Shown here: piece by piece, positions 10,528 to 21,234 of the stretch | How the letters are laid out: the number at the start of each line of letters is the position of its first letter | Numbering within the stretch: the stretch's first letter is position 1 | NCBI GenBank assembly: GCA_905221605.1 | Contig: CAJNDS010002424.1 | Span: forward strand, 359,209-423,208 | Direction of reading: 5' to 3' | Source of the DNA: Symbiodinium natans | Taxonomy: Eukaryota; Sar; Dinophyceae; Suessiales; Symbiodiniaceae | Length of the DNA: 64,000 bases | Made by a program: the position numbers and the translations under genes | Notes under the pieces: model-generated | The model's input: the letters and a program-made list of their open reading frames with translations, nothing else | What the model was told of the DNA's origin: nothing | The model's database searches: none

Positions 10528-11159
10528 CGCATGTTTGTGCCGAGATCTCTTGCCCGCGTCTAGGGTTTAGGGTTCAGGGTTCAGGGTTCAGGGTTTAGGG
10601 TTCAGGGTTTAGGGCTCAGTCAAACGAGAGCTAAGCAATCAGCCCTAAACCCTAAATCCGAAACCTAAATCCTAAACCTAAACCCACCGAGACCTCCCTA
10701 AAATGCCCCAAACCCCACACCTAGCACTTAAACCTATAAACCCTAAACCCCAAACCCCACCTGCTGGAATCTCAGACTTCAAGCCTTCGAACCCTAAACC
10801 CTAAACCCTAAACCCAAACCCCAAACCCTAAACCCTAGTCAAGGTTGACCAACCTGAACGCCTCAAACCAGAAAGCTTCAAGCCCTAAGCCCTAAACCCT
10901 AAACCCTGAACCCTAAACCCTAAACCCTAAACCAACTGTCCGGGATGCAGCCGACACTGGATGGAGGCCCTTGCGACGGCTCCTCAAGGGCCGGTAGAGG
11001 GGGGTTTGGGTTTTGGGGGGTTTGGGTTTTAGAGGAGGGTTTAGGGATTAGGGTCTAGGGTTTAGGGTTTCGGGTTTAGGGTTAGGGTTTAGTAGGGTCT
11101 AGGGTTTCGGGGTATCTGTGACCTCCCCCCCCCCCCAAAGAGAACCCAAAGCCTTCCAG

Positions 11160-11436
11160 ACCTTCAAGCCCTAAGCCCGGAACCCCAAACCCCAAACCCC
11201 AAACCCCAAACCCCAAACCCCAAGCAGCCCTAAACCCAAAACCCTAAAACCCCTAAACCCGAAAACCCCTAAAGCCCTAAACCCTAAACCCCTAAAACCC
11301 TAAACCCCTACACCCCAAACCCCCAAACCCTTAAACCCCTAAACCCCTATACCCTAAACCCCTAAACCCCTAAACCCCTAGACCCCTAGACCCCTAAACC
11401 CCTAAACCCCTAAACCCCTAAACCCCTAAACCCCTA
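11160..11436. repeat. CCCCAAA and CCCCTAAA arrays
   Basis: CCCCAAA units at 11180-11222, then mixed and finally homogeneous CCCCTAAA octamers up to the exon at 11440. Confidence 0.9.
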
Positions 11437-11439
11437 AAC

Positions 11440-11546
11440 CCCAGTGGCCTCTGGTACAAGCTGGCGGTCTTCCCCAAACCGCGCGCTGCCGGAGAACCGG
11501 GAATGGCCAGGAGCTTCTTGTAGGCCTCTGTCTGCTTCCTCGGATG
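11440..11546 (-). CDS. Small exon, unknown protein
   Basis: 107 bases; the frame contains RKQTEAYKKLLAIPGSPAAR. Acceptor gatcccacag; the donor is GTTTAGGG of the adjoining tract. Family unknown. Confidence 0.6.
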
Positions 11547-11767
11547 CTGTGGGATCATAGAACCCGAAACCCTAGGCCCTAAACCCTAGGCCCTAGGCCC
11601 TAAACCCTAAACCCTAAACCCTAAACCCTAAACCCGAACTTACGCAAGTCTTCTACATGGAGGGAAGGGGGGGTGGGCCGTGTTGAGAGAAGCCCTAAAC
11701 CCTAAACACGCTCATCTCGCTATCTCTTGATAAACACCCCAAAACCATAAACCCTAGACCTCACAGG

Positions 11768-11860
11768 GAGGTTTCGGAGAAATCCACTGCCATGAAGTGG
11801 TATGGAGCAAGGACCTTTGTGCTACAAGAGAAGCCGGACCATGAAGTGTTGATGGCGGTC
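11768..11860 (+). CDS. Probable exon, strand uncertain
   Basis: The plus frame reads SEKSTAMKWYGARTFVLQEK after cctcacag. The minus strand is also open over the whole island. The plus reading has the more natural composition, but the neighbours favour minus. Confidence 0.35.
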
Positions 11861-11871
11861 CAAAGGGGCGC

Positions 11872-12003
11872 CAAACCCTAAACCCTAAACCCTAAACCCT
11901 AAACCCTAAACCCTAAACCCTAAACCCTAAACCCGAAACCCTAAACCCTAAACCCTAAACCCTAAACCCTAAACCCTAAACCCTAAACCCTAAACCCTAA
12001 ACC
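11872..12003. repeat. Telomere-type (CCCTAAA)n tract
   Basis: About 18 units, with one CCCGAAA variant. Confidence 0.97.
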
Positions 12004-12338
12004 GAAACCCCACACTCTAGACTCTCGAACATGGTCGAGGCTCCTGTGGGTCAAAGGGCTCCTGCAGCCGCAGGCCCGTACCCCAAGCCCACAACACAGC
12101 ACAGCCCCGAGCCCAACACAACTGAAACCACTGGAACTCAAAACGCAAAGCCTTATAAAAGAAAAAACAAACTCCAACCACCCCGAAACCCTAAACACTG
12201 AACCCTCAATCCTATACTCTCAGCCTGAAGAAACCCTACACCCCAAACCCTAGCCCGAGGGCCCTAAACCCTAACCCCCCTAAACCCAAAACCCAAAGCC
12301 CTAAGCCCTAAGCCCTAAACCCTAAACCCTAAACCCTA

Positions 12339-12437
12339 TGTAAAGGAAGCGAGGGGCTTGGGTGCCGAGGAGATGGCATCCTGGTGCTCGACAAGGGCCT
12401 CATACTGCTCCGCCCGCCTTGCTTCCTGCGCCGCATG
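12339..12437 (-). CDS. Small exon, alanine/glutamate-rich
   Basis: Acceptor aaacccag; the frame reads AAQEARRAEQYEALVEHQDA and ends near SFT. TAG follows in frame immediately before the GGTTTAGGG tract, so it is either a last exon or a boundary I have not placed correctly. Helical. Confidence 0.55.
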
Positions 12438-12439
12438 CT

Positions 12440-12590
12440 GGGTTTAGGGTTTAAAATTTAGGGTTTAGGGTTTAGGGCTTGGGGTTTGGGGTTTGGGGTT
12501 TAGGGTTTAGGGTTTAGGGTTTAGGGCTTAGGGTTTAGGGTTTAGGGTTTAGGGTTTAGGGTTCAGGGTTCAGGGTTCAGGGTTTAGAGC
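12440..12590. repeat. Telomere-type (TTTAGGG)n tract
   Basis: With TTTGGGG and TTCAGGG sub-blocks. Confidence 0.95.
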
Positions 12591-12806
12591 TTGGGTTGCT
12601 GTTGGGTTTCGGGTTTTGGGTGGCTTAGGATGAGCCTGGCTGCTTCGGACAGACTTCGTTGATCTTCTTAGTTTTTGTTCTTGTTTTTTTTTTGGGGGGG
12701 GAGGGGAGGTGAGGCCCACCTGGTTACAACCCTGATACCTAAGCCACAAACCCCAAACCCCAAACCCGAAACACCCTAAACCCTAAACCCTAAACCCTAA
12801 ACCCAC

Positions 12807-12890
12807 AGGGCCCCGGTCCTCTTCCGTGATAAGGCCGTAGAGGCTGGACTCAAACTTCTGCGCGTCCATGTTCACCACGCAGGCAGTGAC
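12807..12890 (-). CDS. Small exon, unknown protein
   Basis: Acceptor gccttcgcag; the frame contains ACVVNMDAQKFESSLYGLIT. Donor GTGGGTTTAGGG. Both splice signals present, family unknown. Confidence 0.6.
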
Positions 12891-12937
12891 CTGCGAAGGC
12901 AGGGGGCTCCCATACTTGGAGGTTCAGGGTACTTATC

Positions 12938-13050
12938 GGTTTAGGGTTTAGGGTTTAGGGTTTAGGGTTTAGGGTTTAGGGTTTAGGGTTTAGGGTTTAG
13001 GGTTTAGGGTTCAGGATTTAGGGTTTAGGGTTTAGGGTTTACGGTTTAGG
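12938..13050. repeat. Telomere-type (TTTAGGG)n tract
   Basis: About 15 units, interrupted once by TTCAGGA. Confidence 0.95.
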
Positions 13051-13051
13051 G

Positions 13052-13177
13052 GTACTTCTGAACTAACCATAACTATACTTATAACCCACCAACGAGCCCC
13101 TAAAGTGCCCTAATATGGTTCTTCTAAGTACAGTGATAAGTACAGTTTTAATTGGTTAATAAGTACCATGAACCCCA
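13052..13177. mobile_element. Short inverted-repeat element, family AAGTACCATGAAC, copy 1
   Basis: Begins GGTACTT..GAACTAACCAT and ends TTAATAAGTACCATGAACC. The same ends and a similar inner CTTATAACCC block are found at 56104-56248. No coding capacity, so a non-autonomous element. Confidence 0.6.
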
Positions 13178-13679
13178 AGGGGGCTCTCACGTCTCAAAAG
13201 GTGTTGCCTCGGCTTTGAAAGTCTTAGGAGGGGGGGGGGGTGCTTCGGAACTGGGACATTTAGGGTAGTGGTTGAGGTGCTGGATTCCACTTGCTTTTTT
13301 TTGTAAACCTAAGCCCTAAACCCAAAACCCCAAACCCTAAACCCTAACTTCAGCCCTAATCTCTTGGTATGGTAGCAAGAAACTCCAACACCTCTTGCTT
13401 ACGTTTTAGGCTTTAGGGCGTGCAGGGCATAATTCGACTCGGCCTGTGCTTTCCTGGAGGGTAAGCCAGCCTGAAGGCCAGCTCGCCTGGGGCTCCCTCG
13501 CTGGGTCTCATTGAGCGCTCCAGCGCCCGCCTACCCCAAAAGACAAGAGAGTGGGGTGGCGGGCGGGTTTAGGGTTCAGGGTTCAGGGTTTAGGGTTTAG
13601 GGTTCAGGGTTTAGGGTTTAGGGTTCAGGGTTCAGGGTTCAGGGTTCAGGGTTTAGGGTTTAGGGTTTTAGGGTTTGAC

Positions 13680-13738
13680 CTGCTGGTTCATAGACCGAAC
13701 GAAGAGCTCCAACATCTTCGGGTTGCCTGGGCCAACAG
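13680..13738 (-). CDS. Small exon, unknown protein
   Basis: 59 bases; the frame reads VGPGNPKMLELFVRSMNQQ. Acceptor tctcccgag, donor GTCAAACCC. Here the intron starts in the CCCTAAA orientation, opposite to most others. Confidence 0.6.
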
Positions 13739-13863
13739 CTCGGGAGATGGACTTTGATTGGAGTTTGGGGTTTGGGGTTTGGGGTTTAGGGTTTAGGGTT
13801 TAGAGTTTAGGGTTTAGGGTTTAGGGCTTGGGGTTTAGGGTTTAAGGTTTAGGGCTTGTCCTC

Positions 13864-13937
13864 AGATGCTCTTGCTGGGTGCCAAAGCCGCGAAAAACAA
13901 CGCTTCAGTCGTTTCGTGCTTGGGCTTGCGGAAGTGG
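13864..13937 (-). CDS. Small exon, possibly terminal
   Basis: Acceptor cctgaag; the frame reads HFRKPKHETTEALFFAALAP and ends SKSI followed by TGA at 13862-13864. Stop or misplaced boundary. Confidence 0.5.
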
Positions 13938-13951
13938 CTTCAGGATTTTGG

Positions 13952-14055
13952 GTGTTAGGGTGTTAGGGTGTTAGGGTGCTAGGGTGTTAGGGTGTTAGGG
14001 TGTTAGGGTGTTAGGGTGTTAGGGTGTTAGGGTGTTAGGGTGTTAGGGTGTTTGG
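13952..14055. repeat. Homogeneous TGTTAGGG octamer array
   Basis: About 11 copies of the octamer with one CTAGGG variant. Confidence 0.95.
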
Positions 14056-14106
14056 GGTTTAGGGTTTAGTAGGGGCTTTGACTGCAGCCTACGGGCCGTA
14101 CATGAC

Positions 14107-14152
14107 CTGACGGACGCGGTTGATGTTGCAGCCCTCGGAGATATACATGATC
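14107..14152 (-). CDS. Micro-exon, unknown protein
   Basis: 46 bases; the frame reads IMYISEGCNINRVRQ. Acceptor ctgccaag, donor GTCATG. Family unknown. Confidence 0.55.
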
Positions 14153-14699
14153 CTTGGCAGTCTTCTTTGGGTGCATTAGCGTTTAGGGTTTGGGGTTTAG
14201 GGTTTGGGGTGTGGGGTTTGGGGCTTGGGGTTTAGGGTTCAGGGTTTAGGGTTCAGGGTTGGGGTTTGGGCTTTGGGTTTAGGCTTGGCAAACCAGTTCC
14301 CGCAGGCTCCAATCTCCTTTCGGTTGGAAAAACTCCTTGAATTGCCGACAACAGGATTAAGGGTGTAGGTGAAGTTACACCCTAAACCCGAAACCCGAAA
14401 CTCTAAACCCTACACATACAGTTCCCAACTTTCGATGTCTTTTTGGTCTTCTTCAGGTGAGGCTTTGTAGCCTATGACACTATAGCTTAAACCCTTCTCT
14501 CTACACACCCAAAACCCTGTAAACCCCAAACCCTGAACCAGAAAGCCCGCCCCAACAGCCCGCAACCCTGAAAAAAAACCTAAAGCCCTAACCCTTCTAC
14601 TCGAACACGCGGCTTAGGTGTTCGGGTTTACAGGGTTCAGGCGGCTAACAAGGCTCAGGCTTCAGGACCTACTTAACTAAACCCTATACTCTAAACTCT

Positions 14700-14849
14700 A
14701 AACTCTAAACCCTAAACCCTGAACCCTCAACCCTGACCCCTAAACCCTAAACCTTAAACCTAAACCCTAAACCCTAAACCCTAAACCCTAAACCCTAAAC
14801 CCTAAACTCAAAACCCTAAACCCTAAACCCTAAACCCTAAACCCTAAAC
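14700..14849. repeat. Telomere-type (CCCTAAA)n tract
   Basis: Mixed to 14760, then nearly perfect units up to the exon boundary at 14850. Confidence 0.95.
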
Positions 14850-14938
14850 CCAATCATGTCGGCTCCGGCGTTACGCGCCCGGCCCGAGCCACAAGACACG
14901 GCAAGGCTCATTGCCATGAAGAAAGGGAGGTCCGTCTC
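14850..14938 (-). CDS. Small exon, unknown protein
   Basis: Acceptor atacgag; the frame contains LPFFMAMSLAVSCGSGRARN and runs to GADMIG at a GTTTAGGG donor. The plus strand is also open, but the splice sites favour minus. Confidence 0.5.
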
Positions 14939-14945
14939 CTCGTAT

Positions 14946-15075
14946 AGGTTTTAGGGTTTAGGGTTTAGGGTTTAGGGTTTAGGGTTTAGGGTTTAGGGTT
15001 TAGGGTTTAGGGTTTAGGGTTTAGGGTTTAGGGTTTAGGGTTTAGGGTTTAGGGTTTAGGGTTTAGGGTCTAAGG
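14946..15075. repeat. Telomere-type (TTTAGGG)n tract
   Basis: About 18 perfect units. Confidence 0.97.
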
Positions 15076-15454
15076 TTTAGGATGCTTTTCTAGACCCAGG
15101 GGCAACCAAGGAAAAAATAAGGGGCCCTTTTTGGTTTTTAAGGGGAATATGATTATAAGGTAAACCCCAACCCTGAAAAAGGAACAAAGGGCCTACTCCG
15201 GGTCCTAGGTTTTGAGGTATAGGAGCTTAAGGCGCCAGAGGGCTGTACTGGGATTGGCGTTTGGGGTTTGGGGTTTGGGGTTTAGGGTTTAGGGATTTAG
15301 GGTTTAGGGTCTAGGGCTTAGGGTTCAACATCTCAAGCGAAGTCAGCCCCAACGCTGACCTGCAGTCGGACATGTTGCCTAAACACGCAACCCTTTGCTC
15401 GTCATACCGCAGTGAACGGAGATTGTTGAACATAGCAGCTGGTTCATTCGCGTC

Positions 15455-15555
15455 ATATAGGGCCCCTAATATTTCGAACAGGGTTTTGGGGCGTTATTAT
15501 GGTATAGTCATAAAGGGACCATAAGGGAATACTAGTAGTAATTATTCCGCAGCTC
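15455..15555. mobile_element. Short inverted-repeat element, family TATAGGGG, copy 1
   Basis: Left end ATATAGGGCCCCTAATA, inner GGGACCATAAGGGAA, right part AATTATTCCG. Matches the better copy at 44402-44521. A plus frame starting upstream at about 15336 runs through it to 15522; the frame is probably fortuitous. Confidence 0.5.
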
Positions 15556-15681
15556 GGGCATGATTGCTCACACTGCCATCTGCACATCTCAGATATGACT
15601 CCGGACTTCTCCAGCGCTGCTCCATTACTCACAGATGCGGGTCTACTTCCCGCCCTCCCCTGCGCAGTCCTTACTTGAAGG

Positions 15682-15785
15682 TTCATGGGGTACTTGTAAG
15701 TAGGGTTGCAAGTCCCCTAAATAAGGTTCTTACCATAGACACCCTACTTGTAGCCCTTCTTATAAGTACCCATGAACCTCCAAGT
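15682..15785. mobile_element. Short inverted-repeat element, family AAGTACCATGAAC, copy 2
   Basis: Ends GAAGGTTCATGGGGTACTTG and TATAAGTACCCATGAACCTC are inverted copies of each other. About 104 bases, no coding frame. Confidence 0.65.
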
Positions 15786-16084
15786 AGTCACTAAGAAACG
15801 AAGGTGTTCGCTGGCGTCAGCGAGCGCACCTAAACTCTAAACCCTAAACCCTCAGAACTACGTTGGCCCCTCAAAAGCCTCTGAAAACACATCCTGGATA
15901 TGATCCTCTGGGATGCTCCCCCTGACACTAACAGTCCTCAATGGGGATGACAGTAGCTGGTACTACAATCCCTGCTAAGGGTTTAGGGTTTAGGGCTTAG
16001 GGTTTAGGGTTTAAGGTTTAGGGTTTAGGGTCTGGGGTTTGCGGTTTGGGGTTTAGGGTTTAGGGTTTAGGGTTTAGTATAAGG

Positions 16085-16137
16085 GGGGGACATCCTGAAT
16101 ATGATCCTCTTTTCCCCAATGAGGGAAATATAAAGAC
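16085..16137. repeat. Dispersed repeat D, copy 3 (copy 2 near 15895)
   Basis: AATATGATCCTCTT followed by CCCCAATGAGGGAAATATAA, as at 1345 and 63815. Its right edge coincides with the donor of the next exon (GTCTTTATA). Confidence 0.5.
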
Positions 16138-16182
16138 TTTCTCCTCCACGCAGTCAACCAGGAGGATGATGTTGCCCATGTC
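16138..16182 (-). CDS. Micro-exon, unknown protein
   Basis: 45 bases; the frame reads DMGNIILLVDCVEEK. Acceptor cgcctaag; the donor GTCTTTATA lies in dispersed repeat D. Confidence 0.55.
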
Positions 16183-16832
16183 CTTAGGCGAAGACACGGA
16201 GTTTAGTTTCCCTTAGACTCTAACCCTTAGACCCCGAAACCCTAAACCCGAGATATCGGCTTGTGGCTTGGGGTAACAGGCTACCGGGTTTAGGGTTTAG
16301 GGTTCAGGGTTCAGGGTTCAGGAATGATAGGACTTGACGAGAATCCCAAATACAAAATGGTGTAGCTTAGGAGTTTAGGGTTTAGGGTTTAGGGTTTAGG
16401 GTTTAGGGTTTAGGTTTAGGGTTTAGGGTTTGGGGCTTTCCAGGGAGTCCTGCTGGGACCCCTGAGGATGTACCCCTAGAGGTTCCCTTCATATACGCCC
16501 AGTAACCCTAAGCCCAAAACCCTAAACCCTAAACCCTAAACCCTAAACCCTACACCCTAAACCCTAAACCCTAAACCCTAGGCCCTTTCATTCCCTTGGA
16601 GGATCTTGGAAAGGGTCCCCAAACCCAAGGGTACAACCTCAGGGGTCCAAGGAAGAGTGCCATGAGGTTTGGGGCTCAGGCGCCTGAATTCCCAAGTACA
16701 ACATGGGGTTTAGGGTTTAGGTTTTAGGCTTTAGGGTTTAGGGTTTAGGGTTTAGGGCTCAGGGTTTAGCGTTTAGGGCTCAGGGTTTAGCGTTTAGGGT
16801 TTAGGGTTTGGGGTTTGTTTAGCTAGACGTCC

Positions 16833-16893
16833 TATTTCAAGCGAGCATCGCTCTCTGCAAGCTCCTTCTGGATGTCGGAGGAATTCCATAAGC
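16833..16893 (-). CDS. Small exon, helical
   Basis: Acceptor cctccgag; the frame contains SSDIQKELAESDARLK and then TAG. Could be a last exon, or the donor lies just upstream. Confidence 0.45.
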
Positions 16894-17044
16894 CTCGGAG
16901 GCCCTAAACCCTAAACCCTAACCCAAAACCCTAAACCCTAAACCCTAACCCCAAACCCTAACGTGCAACGTTCGTCTTAGTCGGTGAGGCAGAGTTGGGC
17001 TGTCACATCTGCTTGGGCCCCGCTCAGCCCCAAATCCCCAAGCC

Positions 17045-17180
17045 TTTCGGTTCAGGGTTTAGGGTTTAGGGTTTGAGGGTTTAGGGTTTAGGGTTTAGGG
17101 TTTAGAGGGTTTAGAGGGTTTAAAGGGTTTAGAGGGTTTAGAGGGTTTAGAGGGTTTAGGGTTTAGGGTTTAGGGTTTGC
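17045..17180. repeat. TTTAGGG tract with TTTAGAGGG block
   Basis: Normal units, then about seven TTTAGAGGG nonamers (17100-17157), then normal units. Confidence 0.95.
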
Positions 17181-17187
17181 AGCAGAC

Positions 17188-17336
17188 ATAAAATCCTCAT
17201 TGGGATTCTCTTCGTAAGCCCACCCAAAAAATGCAGGCATCGAGTGCTCAAGGTACACCACCAGAGTCTCAGAGACTGCCAGGAAACAGTTCCGCACGCA
17301 CGCGAGGAGGAGACGTCGAACGAGCCGACGCTGGTC
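17188..17336 (-). CDS. Exon of 149 bases, unknown protein
   Basis: Acceptor tccctag; the frame starts DQRRLVRRLLLACVRNCFLA, continues VSETLVVYLEHSMPAFFGWA and ends YEENPNEDFM, with a GTCTGC donor. The first half is hydrophobic enough for a buried helix or a membrane segment. One of the strongest coding islands; family not recognised. Confidence 0.65.
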
Positions 17337-17579
17337 CTAGGGATCATAGGCTCGAGCGGCTTGACTGTTTTGGGGCCTTTAGGGGGCTCGACGTTTCTCG
17401 TGGGTTTAGGGTTTTGGGTTTTGGGGGGCTTTGGGAGTTTTAGGGCTGAGGGGTGATCTGAGAGACCCTAGACCCTAAACCCTAAACCCCAAACCTTACA
17501 CCCTGAACCCTAAACCCTAAACCCCAAACCCTAAACCCTAAACCCTAAACCCTAAAAAACCCCAAGTCCTCGTCCCCAC

Positions 17580-17649
17580 GGTGGAGCGTTGCACCGGGCC
17601 CCAGCTGTCGATAAGCCTCCGCCAAGAATTTAACAGCTTGAAAAGGCGG
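17580..17649 (-). CDS. Small exon, unknown protein
   Basis: Acceptor cccgaag; the frame reads PPFQAVKFLAEAYRQLGPGA. Donor GTGGGG. Family unknown. Confidence 0.6.
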
Positions 17650-18089
17650 CTTCGGGTTTGGGGCTTAGGGCTTAGGGTTTAGGGTTTAGGGTTTAGGGTT
17701 TAGGGTTTAGGGTTTAGGGTTTAGGGTTTAGGGTTTGGGGTTTAGAGTTTAGGGTTTAGGGAATTGAAGGGTCAAAGGGGTTTTTGAATTGTGTACAAGG
17801 CAAATCCTGCTTCTGAGGGCGGCATCAAAGCAAGACGTGCGGGAGGCTCGTAAGCCATCATGTAACATCACGACCCGCTCCAGACCATTCTATACACATC
17901 TAAAATGTCTGGTTTCAAGTTCTCACCCCCAAACCCCAAACCCTCAGCGCCCTAAACCCCAAACCCCAAACAACAAGCGCCCTAAACCTCAAACCCCTAA
18001 ACCGAAAACCCCTTAACCCCCGAAACCCTGAACGCCCTGGACCCTACGCACCCCTAAACCCTAAACCCTCAACCCTACATTCCCTGCTT

Positions 18090-18380
18090 AGGCCGTACCC
18101 ACCCTTTTTTAGGGTGCCTGGACCCAGAAGATACCCGGCAGTGATGGACACCTTTACTGGATGGACAATGGGTGGAGCCATTGGAGAATGGTTGAATATA
18201 GAGCCCCTAAAACTCACTAGGCCACCAGAGTGGCGCCCATATTTACATAGATATCCTCTGATCCTCCTCCGCCCGTTCCGCCCCCCCCCCCCCCCCCCTC
18301 CCCGCAGCCCCCCCCTGACCCCACCTCCCCTCCCTGCTCCCCCCCTCCCTGAACCCCCCCCCCTCAAGCCGCCGCCCTAG
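18090..18380 (+). other. Open plus-strand stretch ending in a C-rich tract
   Basis: The plus frame reads MDTFTGWTMGGAIGEWLNIE and on to PPEWRPYLHRYPLI before a C/T-rich run (18281-18370). The first 150 bases look coding; the proline run is compositional. Unassigned. Confidence 0.35.
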
Positions 18381-18419
18381 ACCCTAACCCCTTACCTGAC
18401 CCCCGCCCCACTACCTTCA

Positions 18420-18670
18420 CCACGCCTTTGTAGGGAAAGCAAGGGCGTGTGGGAATTGAGGGGACAGCCCTAAACCCTAAAAGGCAGTGGTTTGGGTGGT
18501 GGCCTGTGAAAGCTCACAGCGGGTGGGGAGAAGAACCCAGCACCAATGAAATTGTTGGATTACATTGACAAGATGCCTTCGCTTGACATGCCGCCCCCCC
18601 CACACCCCCTGGGTGTGTAGGGGCGCCATTTACGCATGGCACTTACTGCGGCTGCGCGGCGAGACGCCCT
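18420..18670. other. Unique stretch, possible plus exon
   Basis: The plus frame reads KNPAPMKLLDYIDKMPSLDM at about 18530-18595. No firm splice sites. Otherwise nothing recognised. Confidence 0.3.
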
Positions 18671-18758
18671 AAACCCTAACCCCTAAACCCTAAACCCTCA
18701 ACCCTCAACCCTCAACCCTAAACCCTAAACCCAAAACCCTAAACCCTAAACCCCCTAC

Positions 18759-18818
18759 AGGGCCTCGCAGATGGTGGAGAGGTGGCCCTCCTGGGAGATA
18801 AGTGCCCCGCTCCTCAAC
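18759..18818 (-). CDS. Small exon, unknown protein
   Basis: 60 bases; the frame reads LRSGALISQEGHLSTICEAL. Acceptor gctgag, donor GTAGGGG. Family unknown. Confidence 0.55.
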
Positions 18819-18844
18819 CTCAGCATTGGCCAGGGTGGGCCTAG

Positions 18845-19190
18845 TAGGGCTTAGTTTAGGGTTTAGGGCTAGGGTTTAGGGTTTAGGGTTTAGGGGTTAG
18901 GGGTTAGGGGCTAGGGTTTAGGGTTTAGGGTTTAGGGTTTAGGGTTTAGGGTTTAGGGTTTAGGGTTTAGGGTTTAGGGTTTAGGGTTTAGGGTTTAGGG
19001 TTGAGGGCTTAGGGTTTAGGGGTTCGGGGTTTGGGGGTTAGGGTTTAGGGTTTAGGGCCTAGGGCTTAGGGCTTCGGCCTTGGGATTTCAGGGGAGGTTT
19101 AGGGGTTTAGGATTTGGGGTTTAGGGTTTAGGGATCAGCGGGCTGTCAGGGAAGGTTTAGGGTCTAGATCGGCTTTAGGATTTCAGGTAA
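18845..19190. repeat. Telomere-type (TTTAGGG)n region
   Basis: A near-perfect core at 18905-19000, degenerate on both sides. 19191-19500 is mixed, with a short unassigned unique piece around 19360-19440. Confidence 0.9.
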
Positions 19191-19589
19191 GGTTTAGTGT
19201 TTAGGGTTTGGGGTGCTTGGTTTGGGGGGTTGAGGATTTGGGGTTCGTTTTTCACCGCGGGGAACCCTGATGCTCTTCGGCTGAGGCGTCCTCAACCCCC
19301 AAACCTTGAAGCCCCTTCGAACCTGGGGTTTAGGGCTTAGGGTTGAGGGTTTAGGTTTTAGGGATATGTGCTTCGAATTCCCTCGAGCTTTGTGTAGAGG
19401 TTTACAAAGATGCGACAACATCATGCCTAAGAACACCATAGCTCAACGACCCACATACGGGGGGGGGGGGGTCACCATATTTGGGGTAAGCCGTGGGCCT
19501 TTTTTGCGGAACCCTAAACCCTGAACCCTAAACCCTAGCCCCTAAACCCTAAACCCTAAACCCTAAACCCTAAACCCTAGACCCTAAAC

Positions 19590-19682
19590 CGTGTATAAAA
19601 GGCGAGGGGCATGCTGATGTTGTGCACGATCACCACGCTGTAGCGGCAGAGGTGCGTCTCCAATAGGTGATCCACGATGAAC
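19590..19682 (-). CDS. Small exon, unknown protein
   Basis: 93 bases; the frame contains FIVDHLLETHLCRYSVVIVH and NISMPLAFYT. Acceptor gggcaaag; the donor is GTTTAGGG. A clear exon, family unknown. Confidence 0.65.
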
Positions 19683-19729
19683 CTTTGCCCAAGCGGTTGA
19701 GGGCTTGTATCGAGTTTGACCCTGTGAAA

Positions 19730-19970
19730 CCCTAAACAACCCTAAACCCTCTAAGACCCTAAAACCCTAAACAACAACCCTAAAACACTCTAAAGCCCTA
19801 AAACCCTACAGCCCTAAAACCCTAAAACCCTAAAACCCCCTAAACCCCCTAAAACCCCTAAAGCCCCTAAAACCCCTAAAACCCTGAAACCCTAAAACCC
19901 CTAAAACCCCTAAAGCCCCTAAAACCCCTAAAACCCCTAAAACCCGAAACCCGAAACCCTAAACCCTAAA
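19730..19970. repeat. CCCTAAAA and CCCCTAAA arrays
   Basis: Longer-unit variants of the telomere-type repeat, locally homogeneous. Confidence 0.9.
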
Positions 19971-20119
19971 CCCTGAGTTTCGGGCATCCCAACCGGCAAG
20001 CCCAAAAAAAACCTTAACCCCCGCAAGTCCTAGAACCCTGACTTCTTAGTCGCCACCCGCCCCTCAACCCCTGAAATCTTAGGGTTTAGGGTTTAGGGTT
20101 TAGGGTTTAGGGTTTAGGG

Positions 20120-20400
20120 TTTAGGGTTTAAACCCTCAAAGTATGGCCCTAGACAACCCGCAACCCCTGAAATCGTACGGGGCCTTTTGCTCTCCTGAAA
20201 CGCTCACTCGTCTAGGCAAAATGCTGGTGCTGTTCCTTTGATTAAGCAATTTCGATATGCAATTGCAAGTGCTTTTTGGAAGGTTTGGCCTTGCAAACAT
20301 CGGTGTTTGGGCTGCAGTCTTGATGCTACAGTATGTTGTACGGAGAGGCAAAAACGCACTGCAAACAACAGTGTGCTTAGTAGACCTTAAACCCCAAATG
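20120..20400. other. Unassigned unique stretch
   Basis: A minus frame of 71 codons (20136-20351) contains SKLLNQRNSTSILPRRVSVS. Less GC-rich at third positions than the exon islands, no splice support. No call. Confidence 0.3.
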
Positions 20401-20823
20401 CAAAACCCTTAACCTTAAGCCCCGAACCCTAAACCCCAAACCCCAAAAGCCGAAACCCGAACCCAAAACCCTAGACCTCGAACCCTGAACCCCAAAACCC
20501 TAAACCCGAAACCCTAAACCCCACAACCTACACGCTGAACCCTAAACCCTGAACCCTGAACCCCAGACCTGACCCCAAAAAGCCGAAACCCTAATCCCTG
20601 AACCCTAAACCACAATACCCCAAAAACCAAAACCAAAACCCTAAACCCCAAACCCTAAATCCTTAGCCCTGAACCCCTAAACCCCAAACCCTAAACCAAA
20701 CCCCGAACCCTACACACTAAACCCCTAAACCCTAAACCCCAAACCCTTGAAGCCCTAAACCCTAAACCCGATAAGCCCTAAACCCCCAAACCCCAAAACC
20801 CTAAACCCTAAACCCTACACAAC
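20401..20823. repeat. Degenerate CCCTAAA/CCCCAAA region
   Basis: Highly diverged telomere-type units up to the next exon. Confidence 0.85.
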
Positions 20824-20883
20824 CGCAGACTTGCTGAGGCGCTTCAAAGATTCGGCGTCCCCGACAAGGTCATCCAACACCTG
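20824..20883 (-). CDS. Small exon, strand slightly uncertain
   Basis: The minus frame reads QVLDDLVGDAESLKRLSKSA with acceptor cccggag and donor GTTGTG. The plus strand also gives a spliceable frame (LAEALQRFGVPDKVIQHLLR). Minus chosen to match the neighbours. Confidence 0.5.
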
Positions 20884-20884
20884 C

Positions 20885-21105
20885 TCCGGGTTTCGGGTTT
20901 AGGGTTTAGGGTTTAGGGTTTAGGGTTTAGGGTTTAGGGTTTAGGGTTTAGGGTTTAGGGTTTAGGCTTTAGGGTTTAGGCTTGAGGCTTGAGGCTTGAG
21001 GCTTTAGGCTTTAGGCTTTGGGCTTTAGGCTTTAGGCTTTAGGCTTTAGGCTTTAGGCTTTAGGCTTTAGGCTTTAGGCTTTGGGCTTTGGGCTTTAGGC
21101 TTTCG
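20885..21105. repeat. TTTAGGG tract switching to TTTAGGC
   Basis: Normal units to about 20962, then TTTAGGC units with TTGAGGC and TTTGGGC variants to 21100. Confidence 0.95.
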
Positions 21106-21126
21106 GGTTAACCCTGCACCCTAAAC

Positions 21127-21230
21127 CCTCAAAGCCCCTTGGAAAGGATGTGGGCGCCTTGGGCCTCCGACTCCAGCCCGTGAGCAGGCGGTAGTGCCAA
21201 ATTTGCATCTTCGGGTCCGGCACGCGGGAC
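21127..21230 (-). CDS. Small exon, unknown protein
   Basis: 104 bases; the frame contains PDPKMQIWHYRLLTGWSRRP. Acceptor aacccag; donor GTTTAGGG. A second minus frame is also open until near the end. Confidence 0.5.
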
Positions 21231-21234
21231 CTGG